Of a DNA stretch of 11,323 nucleotides, positions 1-6,945 are shown in pieces (positions within the stretch are counted from its first letter, which is position 1; each line of letters begins with the position of its first letter). The notes below the pieces were generated by a model that saw nothing but the letters and a program-made list of their open reading frames with translations, was not told the origin of the DNA and ran no database searches. Source of the stretch: Trueperaceae bacterium (GTDB lineage: Bacteria > Deinococcota > Deinococci > Deinococcales > Trueperaceae); contig SKMG01000361.1 of the NCBI GenBank assembly GCA_007121175.1, positions 1 through 11,323 on the forward strand, given 5' to 3'. The translations under genes and the position numbers were made by a program.

Positions 1-1
1 C

Positions 2-403
2 GCGGCAGGCCTCGCGGAAGCCCTCCTGGCGGCCGGCGCAGCGGATCACGACGTCGGTCTGGTCCAGGGATCCCGCGCGCGTCGGGAGCTCGCCGACCGG
101 CTGCGGAGCGCCGGCGCCCGACCGCAGAGCGCCGTGGTGTACGAGGTGATCGCACTGCCCTGGCAGGTCGAGGGTCACGTCGACGCGGTCGTACTCGCGA
201 GCCCGTCGGCCGTGGCAGGACTGCCGCGCTCGATCGGCGAACGGGCGCGGCTGGTGGCCCTCGGCCCGACCACCGCCGCGGCGCTCGAGCAGCACGGCTG
301 GCGTTGCCTCGAGGCCCCGGAGCCCAGCGTCGAGGGGGTGCTGGAGGCCTTGAACGCGCCGATGGTCACGGCCGTCGCCCTGATCCAGGAGGACATACGA
401 TGA
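2..403 (+). CDS. hemD: Uroporphyrinogen-III synthase, C-terminal half (5' end outside window)
   Basis: This is the last 133 codons of HemD, which closes and inverts ring D of hydroxymethylbilane to give uroporphyrinogen III in the cytoplasm. The family is about 250 residues long, so roughly half lies before the window. What is visible fits the family: a segment VQGSRARRELADRLRSAGA that matches the crossover region, then VVLASPSAVAGL (the usual 'SPSAV' loop), then VALGPTTAAALEQHGW (the usual 'GxTTAxAL...G' motif) and a terminal 'PSVEGVLEAL' helix. The frame is open from base 2. The TGA stop at 401-403 overlaps the hemB ATG in an ATGA junction. The family has low sequence conservation, but motif order and gene context make the call firm. 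Confidence 0.9.
   Translation, partial: AAGLAEALLAAGAADHDVGLVQGSRARRELADRLRSAGARPQSAVVYEVIALPWQVEGHVDAVVLASPSAVAGLPRSIGERARLVALGPTTAAALEQHGWRCLEAPEPSVEGVLEALNAPMVTAVALIQEDIR
387..393 (+). promoter_or_regulatory. Ribosome binding site of hemB
   Basis: AGGAGGA lies six bases before ATG 400, inside the last codons of hemD. It fixes the hemB start at the ATGA overlap; the longer in-frame reading from 304 has no comparable site and would run through the hemD coding region. Confidence 0.75.
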
Positions 404-1500
404 GTGTCGTGCGCCCGTCCGAGGCAGAGAGCGTCCTCAGGCCCGACCCGCCGGCTCCGCTGCTGCGTCCACGGCGCGGTCGTACGACCGCCGCCCTGCG
501 CGAGCTGGTGGCCGAGACGGTGGTGCTACCACGCCAGCTGGCGCTGCCACACTTCGTGGTCGCGGGGGTCGGACGCGAGGACGACGTCCTATCGCTGCCC
601 GGCGTGGCGCGCCGGTCGGTCGATCGGCTGCTGCCGCGCATCGAGCGGCAGCTGCGCGCCGGCGTGCGCACGGCGCTGCTGTTCGGCGTGCCCGCCGAGC
701 ACGAGAAGGATCCGGACGGCGGCGGCGCGAGCGACCCCGAGGGTCCCGTGCCGCAGGCGCTGCGGGCGGCCCGCGCCGCCTTCGGCGACGACGTGGTGCT
801 CGTGACCGACGTATGCCTGTGCGCCTACACCAGCCACGGGCACTGCGGCGTGCTGGCGCCGCCGCGCCCGCACGGCGCCGAGCTGGTCATCGACAACGAC
901 GCTTCGCTCGAGCGCCTTTCAGCGATGGCCGCCGTGCACGCCGCGGCCGGCGCCGACCTGGTGTCGCCGTCGGACATGATGGACGGTCGTGTGGCAGCGC
1001 TGCGGGCGCGCCTCGACGGCGAGGGGTTCGCGGCGGTCGGCATCATCTCGTACGCGGTGAAGTACGCCTCGGCGTTCTACGGCCCCTTCCGCGATGCCGC
1101 GGGCTCGTCGCCGGGCTCGGCGACCGCGGCCACCGAGCCCGCGCCCGACGGGCCGGCGCCGCCAGCCACCCGCGCCTCCTACCAGATGGACTTCCGCAAC
1201 GCCCGCGAGGCCCTGCGTGAGGCGGCGCTCGACGAGGCCGAGGGCGCCGACATGCTGCTGGTCAAGCCCGCCCTGCCTTACCTCGACGTGCTCGCGCGCC
1301 TCCGGCCCGCCACGGCGCTGCCACTGGTGGCCTACCAGGTCTCGGGCGAGTACGCCATGCTCAAGGCCGCGGCGGCGGCGGGAGTGCTCGATGAGGCGAG
1401 CGCCGCCCGCGAGACGCTCTACGCCATCCGCCGCGCCGGCGCCGACGTGATCGTCTCCTACTGGGCGCTCGACGCGGTCGAGCGGGGGTGGCTCGGTTGA
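400..1500 (+). CDS. hemB: Porphobilinogen synthase (delta-aminolevulinic acid dehydratase), zinc type, with a lid insertion
   Basis: Cytoplasmic enzyme that condenses two 5-aminolevulinate molecules into porphobilinogen. The 366-residue product has the family hallmarks: DVCLCAYTSHGHCG with Cys139, Cys141 and Cys149, the three zinc ligands of the Zn-dependent class; Schiff-base lysines Lys221 (AVKYASAFYGPF) and Lys289 (LLVKPALPYLD); and the C-terminal AYQVSGEYAM and RAGADVIVSYWALD. The glycine usual after VKP is Ala here. At about 323-340 residues the family is shorter. Part of the excess is an Ala/Pro/Ser/Thr-rich stretch at residues 235-257, between the two arginines (Arg231, Arg258) that correspond to the lid arginines of human ALAD (Arg209, Arg221). 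They are 27 residues apart instead of about 12. The start at ATG 400 follows a strong Shine-Dalgarno and overlaps the hemD stop. Identity is very secure. Confidence 0.97.
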   Translation: MSVVRPSEAESVLRPDPPAPLLRPRRGRTTAALRELVAETVVLPRQLALPHFVVAGVGREDDVLSLPGVARRSVDRLLPRIERQLRAGVRTALLFGVPAEHEKDPDGGGASDPEGPVPQALRAARAAFGDDVVLVTDVCLCAYTSHGHCGVLAPPRPHGAELVIDNDASLERLSAMAAVHAAAGADLVSPSDMMDGRVAALRARLDGEGFAAVGIISYAVKYASAFYGPFRDAAGSSPGSATAATEPAPDGPAPPATRASYQMDFRNAREALREAALDEAEGADMLLVKPALPYLDVLARLRPATALPLVAYQVSGEYAMLKAAAAAGVLDEASAARETLYAIRRAGADVIVSYWALDAVERGWLG

Positions 1501-2702
1501 CCCGCCACACTGCCACCCGCGTGGCGTTCACGGCGATCGCGCTGTTCGTGCTGGCCCAGGTCGTCTGGTGGATCATCGCGCATGGGCGGCTCGCCGACGA
1601 GCTGCGCGGCACCACCCTCGCGGGCTATGAGCGCGATGCGCTCACCGCGAACGCCCTGCTCGAGGTCGACCCGGCCGCTGCTCTGGCGCTCCTGGCGAGC
1701 CATGCGCACCTGCGCCCGGTCGAGGTCGAGGGCGTCATGCGGCTCGAGATCGACCCCGAAGCGCGCGCCGCGGTCGAGGCCCGGCATGCCAGTACGCAGC
1801 GCATGCTCGCCTTCGAGGGGCCATTCTTCGCGCTGGTCGTGCTCGGCCTCCTCTTCTTCATCGCCGGCAGCCTGCGCGCCGAGCGCGAACTGAAGCTGCG
1901 ACAGACGAACTTCCTCGGTGCTGTGACGCACGAGTTCAAGACGCCCATCAGCACGCTCCGCCTGCTGGTCCAGACGCTGCGCCTACGCGCTCCAACGCGC
2001 GAGCGCCAGCAGGAGTACCTGCGGCAGATGGAGGCCGAGGTCGACCGACTCGAGCGCACCAGCGAGCAGGTCCTGGCGAGCGCCCGCCTCGAGCAGGCGA
2101 GCGAGCCGCCGGCGCTGGCCGCCGTCGAGCTCGGAGCGGTGGTGCACGGCCTCGTCGAGGGACTGCGCCCGAGCCTCGAACTGCGCGGCGCGGTGCTGCG
2201 GCTGCACCATGCTCCCGAGCCGCTGCCGGTGGCGCTCGATGCCGACGCCTTCGGGCTCGCGCTGTCGAATCTGCTCGACAACGCCGTCAAGTACAGCCCG
2301 GGCGACGAGCGGCCGGTCACGGTGACGCTCGAGCGCGACGGCGACCTCGTCTACTGCCACGTCGACGACCAGGGGGTGGGGATCGATGGCAGCGAGCGCA
2401 CGCGCGTGTTCGAGCGCTTCTACCGCACCGGCGACGAGCTGCGGCGCGAGTCGACCGGCGTCGGTCTGGGGCTGACCCTCGTGAAGAGCACCATCGAGGC
2501 GATGCGCGGCTGGGTGAAGATCTCCGACGGACCGGCGGGCCGCGGCACGCGCTTCACCGTCGTGCTGCCGCGACGCGTGACCCTCGCGACGACAGAGAAC
2601 GGCGCGCGCGCCGGGGCGGCGGTCGGGCCGGCGTCCGGGCCTGCGGCCTGGCCGGCGGGCGGCACGTCCGACGCCGCCACGCCGGGAGAGGGCAGCAGGT
2701 GA
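1488..2702 (+). CDS. Membrane-bound sensor histidine kinase of the heme operon
   Basis: A 404-residue inner-membrane two-component sensor. Transmembrane helix 1 is at about 12-31 and helix 2 at about 111-128, enclosing some 79 periplasmic residues of no recognised domain. Only about 20 residues separate helix 2 from the H-box, so there is no room for a normal HAMP domain. The HisKA box NFLGAVTHEFKTPI carries the phosphoacceptor His148. HATPase motifs follow in order: N-box NLLDNAVKYSP (261-271), G1 DDQGVGI (293-299), F-box FERFYR (308-313), G2 GVGLGLTLV (324-332). A Gly/Ala/Pro-rich tail (about 364-404) follows the catalytic core. The GTG start at 1488 overlaps hemB by 13 bases. TTG 1497 would give the 4-bp overlap seen at the other junctions, with GGGGGTGG five bases before it, and is a fair alternative. 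The partner is the next gene. The stimulus is unknown; heme, porphyrin, redox or envelope state is inferred only from the operon. Confidence 0.93.
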   Translation: MARLTRHTATRVAFTAIALFVLAQVVWWIIAHGRLADELRGTTLAGYERDALTANALLEVDPAAALALLASHAHLRPVEVEGVMRLEIDPEARAAVEARHASTQRMLAFEGPFFALVVLGLLFFIAGSLRAERELKLRQTNFLGAVTHEFKTPISTLRLLVQTLRLRAPTRERQQEYLRQMEAEVDRLERTSEQVLASARLEQASEPPALAAVELGAVVHGLVEGLRPSLELRGAVLRLHHAPEPLPVALDADAFGLALSNLLDNAVKYSPGDERPVTVTLERDGDLVYCHVDDQGVGIDGSERTRVFERFYRTGDELRRESTGVGLGLTLVKSTIEAMRGWVKISDGPAGRGTRFTVVLPRRVTLATTENGARAGAAVGPASGPAAWPAGGTSDAATPGEGSR

Positions 2703-3460
2703 GCGACCGTCCCAAACTCCTCCTGGTCGAGGACGAACCGGCCCTCGCGAACGTGCTGATCGACAACCTCGAGGCCGAGGGCTTCGAGGTGCGCTGGGCA
2801 CGCGACGGCCTCGAAGGCGAGCGCGACTGGATCGGCGCCGCCTCCGAGCCACCGGATCTGGTGGTGCTCGACGTCATGCTCCCGAAGCAAGACGGCTTCA
2901 CGCTGTGCGAACGCATGCGCGAGCGTGGCGACGACACGCCGGTGCTGTTCCTCTCGGCGCGTGGGCAGGTCGAAGACCGCGTGCGCGGCCTGCGTGCCGG
3001 AGGCGACGACTACCTCGGTAAGCCCTTCCACCTGCCCGAGTTTCTGCTGCGCGTGCAGGCGATGCTGCGCCGGCGGGGCCGCGCCGAAGCCGCCGTTTCC
3101 CGCTACGCCTTCGCCGGAGTGGTGATCGACTTCCGCTCGTGGACGCTGCAGACGCGCGACGGCGGGCGCGAGGCCCTGAGCGAACGTGAGCTCGGCCTCC
3201 TGCGCCTGCTGACCGAACGCGCCGGCGCAGTCGTGCCGCGAGACGATATCCTCGACCGAGTCTGGGGCGACGACGTCTTCCCCTCGAGCCGCGCGCTCGA
3301 CGACCTGATGGCACGACTTCGCCGTCTCCTCGAGCGCGATCCCGAGCGACCCGAGCATCTCCACGCCGTGCGCGGCCTCGGCTACCGGTTCACGCCGGAA
3401 CCGGATCCGCGGGGCGGCGACAGCCGACCACCCGAAGAACGGGAAGGAGGGAACATGTGA
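2699..3460 (+). CDS. OmpR/PhoB-family response regulator of the heme operon
   Basis: A 253-residue DNA-binding response regulator, the evident partner of the preceding kinase. The receiver domain (about 5-122) has the acidic pair Glu11/Asp12, the phosphoacceptor Asp58 in DLVVLDVMLP, Ser86 in the switch position and Lys108 in GKPF. The winged-helix domain (about 131-232) has the SERELGLLRLL opening helix, the SSRALDDLMARLRRLLE recognition-helix region and the terminal wing GLGYRF. About 20 charged residues trail the wing; their codons also hold the hemE ribosome binding site. The start GTG 2699 overlaps the kinase stop (GTGA), and the stop overlaps the hemE start (GTGA). Because the pair lies between hemB and hemE, autoregulation of the heme operon is a natural inference, but no operator can be identified here since the operon promoter is upstream of the window. 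Confidence 0.94.
   Translation: MSDRPKLLLVEDEPALANVLIDNLEAEGFEVRWARDGLEGERDWIGAASEPPDLVVLDVMLPKQDGFTLCERMRERGDDTPVLFLSARGQVEDRVRGLRAGGDDYLGKPFHLPEFLLRVQAMLRRRGRAEAAVSRYAFAGVVIDFRSWTLQTRDGGREALSERELGLLRLLTERAGAVVPRDDILDRVWGDDVFPSSRALDDLMARLRRLLERDPERPEHLHAVRGLGYRFTPEPDPRGGDSRPPEEREGGNM
3444..3451 (+). promoter_or_regulatory. Ribosome binding site of hemE
   Basis: AAGGAGGG lies five bases before GTG 3457, within the end of the response regulator gene. It supports GTG 3457 as the hemE start. The ATG at 3455 is out of frame with hemE and is only the last sense codon of the regulator. Confidence 0.75.
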
Positions 3461-4515
3461 GCCTGCTCCTGCGCGCCCTGCGCGGCGATGACACGCCTCG
3501 CGCGCCGATCTGGATCATGCGTCAGGCGGGGCGTCATCTGCCTGAGTACCGCGCCTTGAAACAGAAGTACGACTTCTGGACCCTCGCCCGCACCCCCGAG
3601 CTGACCGCCGAGGTGACGCTCCAGCCGGTGCGCCGCTACGGCTTGGACGCGGCGATCCTGTTCAGCGACATCATGACGCCGCTGCCGGCGATGGGCCTCG
3701 AGCTCGAGTTCCGCCCTGGCCCGGTCCTCGAACGACCGGTGAGGTCGCCGACCGACGTCGACCGCTTGCGGGTCCCCGATCGGGACGAGGTGGCGCCGTT
3801 CGTCGCAGATGCCATCGGGCTGCTGCGGGCTTCGCTTGGTGAGGTGCCGCTGATCGGGTTCGCCGGCGCGCCGCTGACGCTGGCCGCCTACGCGGTCCAA
3901 GGGGGCGGCAGCAAGGAGTTCGAGCGCTTCCGCGCCTTCGTGCGCCAGGAGCCCCAGGCCACCGAGGCGCTCCTCGACGCGCTCGCGGAAACGACCGTCC
4001 GCTACCTGCGCAGCCAGATCGACGCCGGCGTGCAGGCCGTCCAGCTGTTCGACAGCTGGGCCGGCATCCTCGACGTACCGACCTACCGGCGCTTCGGTCT
4101 GCGCTACGCCGCGCGCGTACTGGACGCGCTGGCCGATGCTGGCGTGCCGCGCATCTACATCGCGGTCGCTGCCACTCACCTCGCGGAGGCCATCGCTGAG
4201 TTGCCGCTCGAAGCGGTGAGCGTCGACTGGCGACTGCCGCTCTCGCGCTGGCGGGCGCTGCTGCCGGGACGCGCGCTGCAAGGCAACTTAGATCCCGCTG
4301 CCCTGCTCGGCCCCTGGACCAGTCTCGAGACCGAAGCCACCCGGGTGCTGCGCGAGGGCCTCGGTGGAGCGCACGTATTCAACCTCGGCCACGGGATCTT
4401 CCGCGACACCGAGCCCGACCAGGTGGCGCGGCTCGTGGAGCTGGTGCAGGGGTTCGACCGCGTGCGGGCGTCGGAGGCAACGTCCGAGCATCCGGCCGCC
4501 GGAGCCGCCGGGTGA
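3457..4515 (+). CDS. hemE: Uroporphyrinogen decarboxylase
   Basis: Cytoplasmic enzyme that removes four acetate carboxyls from uroporphyrinogen III to form coproporphyrinogen III. The 352-residue product is the normal family length. Diagnostic motifs are the N-terminal signature WIMRQAGRHLPEYR (19-32, with Arg22 and Arg26 for substrate carboxylates), LFSDIMTPLPAMG with the catalytic Asp71, the second signature GFAGAPLTLAAY ending in Tyr145, QLFDSWAG with Ser200, and FNLGHGI with His312. The residue after GHGI-F is Arg, where most homologs have 'GHGILP'; this is a minor deviation. Both ends overlap their neighbours by 4 bp (GTGA), so it should be translated coupled to the response regulator and hemF. 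An Ala/Gly-rich C-terminal tail of about 15 residues extends beyond the fold. Confidence 0.97.
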   Translation: MSLLLRALRGDDTPRAPIWIMRQAGRHLPEYRALKQKYDFWTLARTPELTAEVTLQPVRRYGLDAAILFSDIMTPLPAMGLELEFRPGPVLERPVRSPTDVDRLRVPDRDEVAPFVADAIGLLRASLGEVPLIGFAGAPLTLAAYAVQGGGSKEFERFRAFVRQEPQATEALLDALAETTVRYLRSQIDAGVQAVQLFDSWAGILDVPTYRRFGLRYAARVLDALADAGVPRIYIAVAATHLAEAIAELPLEAVSVDWRLPLSRWRALLPGRALQGNLDPAALLGPWTSLETEATRVLREGLGGAHVFNLGHGIFRDTEPDQVARLVELVQGFDRVRASEATSEHPAAGAAG

Positions 4516-5549
4516 GCACTCCCGCCTGGGCCGAGCAGGCCACCGCGCGCCGCCAACGCGTCGTCGACGTCATGCGCCACGGCCAGGCGGAGCTGGTGCG
4601 CGCCTTCTCCGCGATCGACGCTGGGGCGGCCTTCGTCGACCACACCTGGTCGCGTTCCGAGGGTGGTGGTGGCACGGCCCGCGTGATCGAGGGTGGTGCG
4701 GTGTTCGAACGCGGCGGCGTCAATGTCTCCGCCGTGCGCGGAGCGAGGGTGCCGCCCAGCCTCGCCGAGCGCCACCAGGGCACGGCCGGGCAGCCCTTCT
4801 TCGCGACCGGGATCTCGTTGGTGCTGCATCCGAGCAACCCGTTCGTACCCGCCTTCCACGCCAACTTCCGCTACTTCGAGGTCGGCGAGGGCGAGTCCCC
4901 GCAGCTCTGGTGGTTCGGGGGCGGAGCCGACCTCACCCCGGCCTACCCGGTCGAGGCCGACGTCCGGCACTTCCATCGGACGCTCGCGGCCTGGTGCGAG
5001 CGCTTCGAGCAGGCCGACTATCCGGCCTGGAAGGCGACCTGCGACGCCTACTTCACCGTGCGGCATCGCGGCGAGATGCGCGGCGTCGGCGGCGTGTTCT
5101 TCGACGAGCTACGGCCGCCCGAAGCGGCGCACGCGTCAGAGGGCGCCTTCGAGTCCGATCTGGCCTGCGTGGAGGCTGGGATCGGCGCGATCCAGCCGGC
5201 CTACCTGCCCTTGATCGAGCGTCACCGCGACGCGCCCTACGGCGAGCGCGAAAGAGCCTGGCAGGGGCTGCGGCGCGGCCGCTACGTCGAGTTCAACCTG
5301 GTCTACGACCGCGGCACGCTGTTCGGCCTGCAGACCGGCGGCAACGTCGAGGCGATCCTCATGTCGTTGCCGCCGTATGCCCACTGGGCTTTCGATCACA
5401 GGCCCGAGCCCGGCTCGCCCGAGGCGGCGGCCCTGCGCTACTACCAACCGAGGGAGTGGGCAGACGCGGCAACGCCCGGACGCGCCGGGACGCGCGGGCG
5501 CTGTACAGAGCTCGACGAGCGCGCCACGAAGGAGGTCGAAACCCGATGA
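4512..5549 (+). CDS. hemF: Oxygen-dependent coproporphyrinogen-III oxidase
   Basis: Catalyses O2-dependent oxidative decarboxylation of two propionates of coproporphyrinogen III to vinyls, giving protoporphyrinogen IX. All family blocks are present: GGVNVSAVRG (68-77), GISLVLHPSNPFVPAFHANF (100-119), WWFGGGADLTPAY (133-145), KATCDAYFTVRHRGEMRGVG (174-193), and RYVEFNLVYDRGTLFGLQTG (257-276) followed by ILMSLPP. The conserved histidines are kept (His106, His116, His155, His185). At 345 residues it is longer than E. coli HemF (299). The extra length is partly a charged, low-complexity C-terminal tail after YYQPREW. The GTG start overlaps the hemE stop, with GGAG at 4501-4504 upstream. Having HemF rather than only the radical-SAM HemN points to an aerobic lifestyle and to the protoporphyrin-dependent branch. 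Confidence 0.97.
   Translation: MSTPAWAEQATARRQRVVDVMRHGQAELVRAFSAIDAGAAFVDHTWSRSEGGGGTARVIEGGAVFERGGVNVSAVRGARVPPSLAERHQGTAGQPFFATGISLVLHPSNPFVPAFHANFRYFEVGEGESPQLWWFGGGADLTPAYPVEADVRHFHRTLAAWCERFEQADYPAWKATCDAYFTVRHRGEMRGVGGVFFDELRPPEAAHASEGAFESDLACVEAGIGAIQPAYLPLIERHRDAPYGERERAWQGLRRGRYVEFNLVYDRGTLFGLQTGGNVEAILMSLPPYAHWAFDHRPEPGSPEAAALRYYQPREWADAATPGRAGTRGRCTELDERATKEVETR
5529..5536 (+). promoter_or_regulatory. Ribosome binding site of hemH
   Basis: AAGGAGGT lies nine bases before ATG 5546, inside the last codons of hemF. It selects ATG 5546 although the same frame stays open far upstream over hemF. Confidence 0.75.
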
Positions 5550-6682
5550 GCCATGGAGACGGCCGGTCGCCGACCGGCATCGTGATGATGAACCTGGGAG
5601 GCCCCAAGGACCTAGACGCGGTGCAGCCCTTCCTGCTCGAGCTGTTCGAGGATCGCGAGATCATCCAGCTCCCCGTCCAGCGTTACTTAGGGCCCTTCAT
5701 CGCTCGCCGACGCACGCCCAAGATCCGCGAGCACTACGCCGAGATCGGCGGCGGCTCGCCGATCCTGCGCTGGACCGAGGAGCAGGGGCGCGGCATGTGC
5801 GCGCGCCTCGACGAGCGCTCACCCGAGACGGCTCCCCACCGGTTCTACGTCGCCTTCCGATACACGGACCCGACCAGCGAGGACGCGCTGAAGCAGATGC
5901 ACGACGACGGCGTGAAGCGCGCAATCGCCTTCACCCAATACCCGCAGTTCAGCTGCTCGACGACCGGATCGTCGCTCAACGAACTCTGGCGTGCGGCGAA
6001 GCGGCTACAGCTCCACGAGGCGTTCGAGTGGTCGGTCATCGACCGCTGGCCGACGCATGAGCGCTTCATCGAGGCCATGAGCCACACGGTCGAAGAGGGA
6101 TTGGCAGGCTTCGAGGAAGCCGAACGCGACGACGTGGTGATCCTGTTCAGTGCGCACTCCCTGCCGCTGAGCGTCATCAACCGTGGCGACGCCTACCCGG
6201 CCGAGATCGGCGCCAGCGTGCACGAGGTGATGAAGCGCCTCGACTACGCCTTCGAGTACCTGCTGGCCTACCAGTCCGACGTCGGCCCGGTGCCCTGGCT
6301 CGGTCCCTCGACCGAGGAGGTGCTCAAGCAGCTCGGGGCGAAGCGCCGCAAGAACGTGCTGGTGGTGGGCATCGCGTTCACCAGCGACCACATCGAGACG
6401 CTGCACGAGCTCGACATCGAGTACGGCGAGGTGGCGCACGCCGCAGGCATCGTCAACTACCGCCGCGCGAGCGCGCTCAACGGCCTGCCGCTGTTCCAGG
6501 ACGCCCTGGCCGAGATCGTGCACGAGCACCTGCTCTCAGGAGAGCCCTGCAGCTCGAACTACGGCCTGCGCTGCCCGGGCTGCGTGAACCCGCAGTGCCG
6601 CGCGATCCTGCGGCCTGTCAAGCCCTACCGTCGCACGCCGGTGACGCCCTCGCCGAAGAACAAGGAGTTCCCGACCAGCTAG
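5546..6682 (+). CDS. hemH: Ferrochelatase, mitochondrial-like type with [2Fe-2S] cluster ligands
   Basis: Inserts Fe2+ into protoporphyrin IX to make protoheme. The 378-residue protein reads closely along human ferrochelatase rather than the short Bacillus type: MMNLGGPK, ARRRTPKIREHY, IGGGSPI, FTQYPQFSCSTTGSSLN, VIDRWPTH, FSAHSLPLSVINRGDAYP, GPVPWLGPST, IAFTSDHIETLHELDIEY and LNGLPLFQDAL. The catalytic His204 matches human His263, and His282/Glu284 match human His341/Glu343. Cys137 plus a C-terminal C-x2-C-x4-C (Cys343, Cys346, Cys351) match the four human [2Fe-2S] ligands (Cys196, 403, 406, 411), so a cluster is predicted. About 25 basic, Pro-rich residues trail the cluster motif. It overlaps hemF (ATGA) and is the last gene of the tightly packed operon. 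An actinobacterial-style coproporphyrin chelatase is disfavoured because HemF is encoded next door. Confidence 0.96.
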   Translation: MSHGDGRSPTGIVMMNLGGPKDLDAVQPFLLELFEDREIIQLPVQRYLGPFIARRRTPKIREHYAEIGGGSPILRWTEEQGRGMCARLDERSPETAPHRFYVAFRYTDPTSEDALKQMHDDGVKRAIAFTQYPQFSCSTTGSSLNELWRAAKRLQLHEAFEWSVIDRWPTHERFIEAMSHTVEEGLAGFEEAERDDVVILFSAHSLPLSVINRGDAYPAEIGASVHEVMKRLDYAFEYLLAYQSDVGPVPWLGPSTEEVLKQLGAKRRKNVLVVGIAFTSDHIETLHELDIEYGEVAHAAGIVNYRRASALNGLPLFQDALAEIVHEHLLSGEPCSSNYGLRCPGCVNPQCRAILRPVKPYRRTPVTPSPKNKEFPTS

Positions 6683-6819
6683 CGGCGCCCGACCGGCGTG
6701 GCCTGGGAGCGACCGACCGCAGACGGACGCGCGTCGGCCACGGCCACCAGATCCCGCGTTCACGACCGCCTCAGTCGCGGCGCCTGATCAGCTCACGAAA
6801 GCCTCCCTCCGCGCGGATC

Positions 6820-6837
6820 CGTAGGGTCGTCCCTACG
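6820..6837 (+). terminator. Inverted repeat 1 downstream of hemH
   Basis: GTAGGG-TCGT-CCCTAC is a perfect 6-bp stem with a 4-base loop, extended to 7 bp by C6820-G6837. There is no T-run behind it. It could be part of a U-less terminator for the hem operon, a structured leader of the next gene, or an operator. Confidence 0.35.
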
Positions 6838-6860
6838 TCGCCGGCCAGCGCGCCGGCGAC
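6837..6860 (+). terminator. Inverted repeat 2 downstream of hemH
   Basis: GTCGCCGGC and GCCGGCGAC form a perfect 9-bp stem around a 6-base loop (CAGCGC). It directly abuts inverted repeat 1. All-GC stems of this kind can arise by chance in such DNA, but the position in the only sizeable spacer after the operon favours a transcript-end or leader structure. Confidence 0.4.
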
Positions 6861-6870
6861 CGGCGGCGCT

Positions 6871-6884
6871 CCCGACCGGTCGGG
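6871..6884 (+). repeat. 14-bp palindrome in the spacer
   Basis: CCCGACCGGTCGGG is a perfect 14-bp palindrome without a spacer, so it suits a dimeric DNA-binding protein better than a hairpin. It lies 62 bases before the next start codon. It could be an operator for the exported-protein genes; this is inference. Confidence 0.3.
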
Positions 6885-6931
6885 GCGCTCGCCGGGGTGC
6901 CGGGCCGCCGCCGCGCACGGCCGCCCGCCCC

Positions 6932-6940
6932 GGGAGGGAG
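6932..6940 (+). promoter_or_regulatory. Ribosome binding site of the first exported-protein gene
   Basis: GGGAGGGAG lies five bases before ATG 6946. It picks this ATG over the upstream open frame and places a clear signal peptide at the N-terminus. Confidence 0.65.
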
Positions 6941-6945
6941 ACGCC

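Larger units (their letters stand above)
6683..6945 (+). other. Noncoding spacer between the hem operon and the exported-protein block
   Basis: These 263 bases hold no convincing gene. The second half carries three near-contiguous inverted repeats (6820-6837, 6837-6860, 6871-6884), listed separately, and ends in a strong ribosome binding site. No classical terminator with a T-run follows hemH, and no convincing -35/-10 pair was found. A TANNNT hexamer, TAGGGT at 6822-6827, lies inside the first repeat but has no -35 partner. Confidence 0.6.

Noticed and set aside
2420..3364. Long antisense reading frame over the kinase/regulator genes
   Set aside because: High-GC shadow: it lies opposite genes with clear motifs, has no recognisable domain and is rich in Arg/Ala/Gly/His as expected for antisense frames. 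The same holds for antisense frames at 3382-4281 and 9343-10605.
4364..5545. Open frame upstream of and continuous with hemH, suggesting a large N-terminal extension or fusion
   Set aside because: The translation is Arg/Pro/Ala-rich without motifs and runs over hemF in another frame. A strong ribosome binding site and the ferrochelatase N-terminus begin at 5546.
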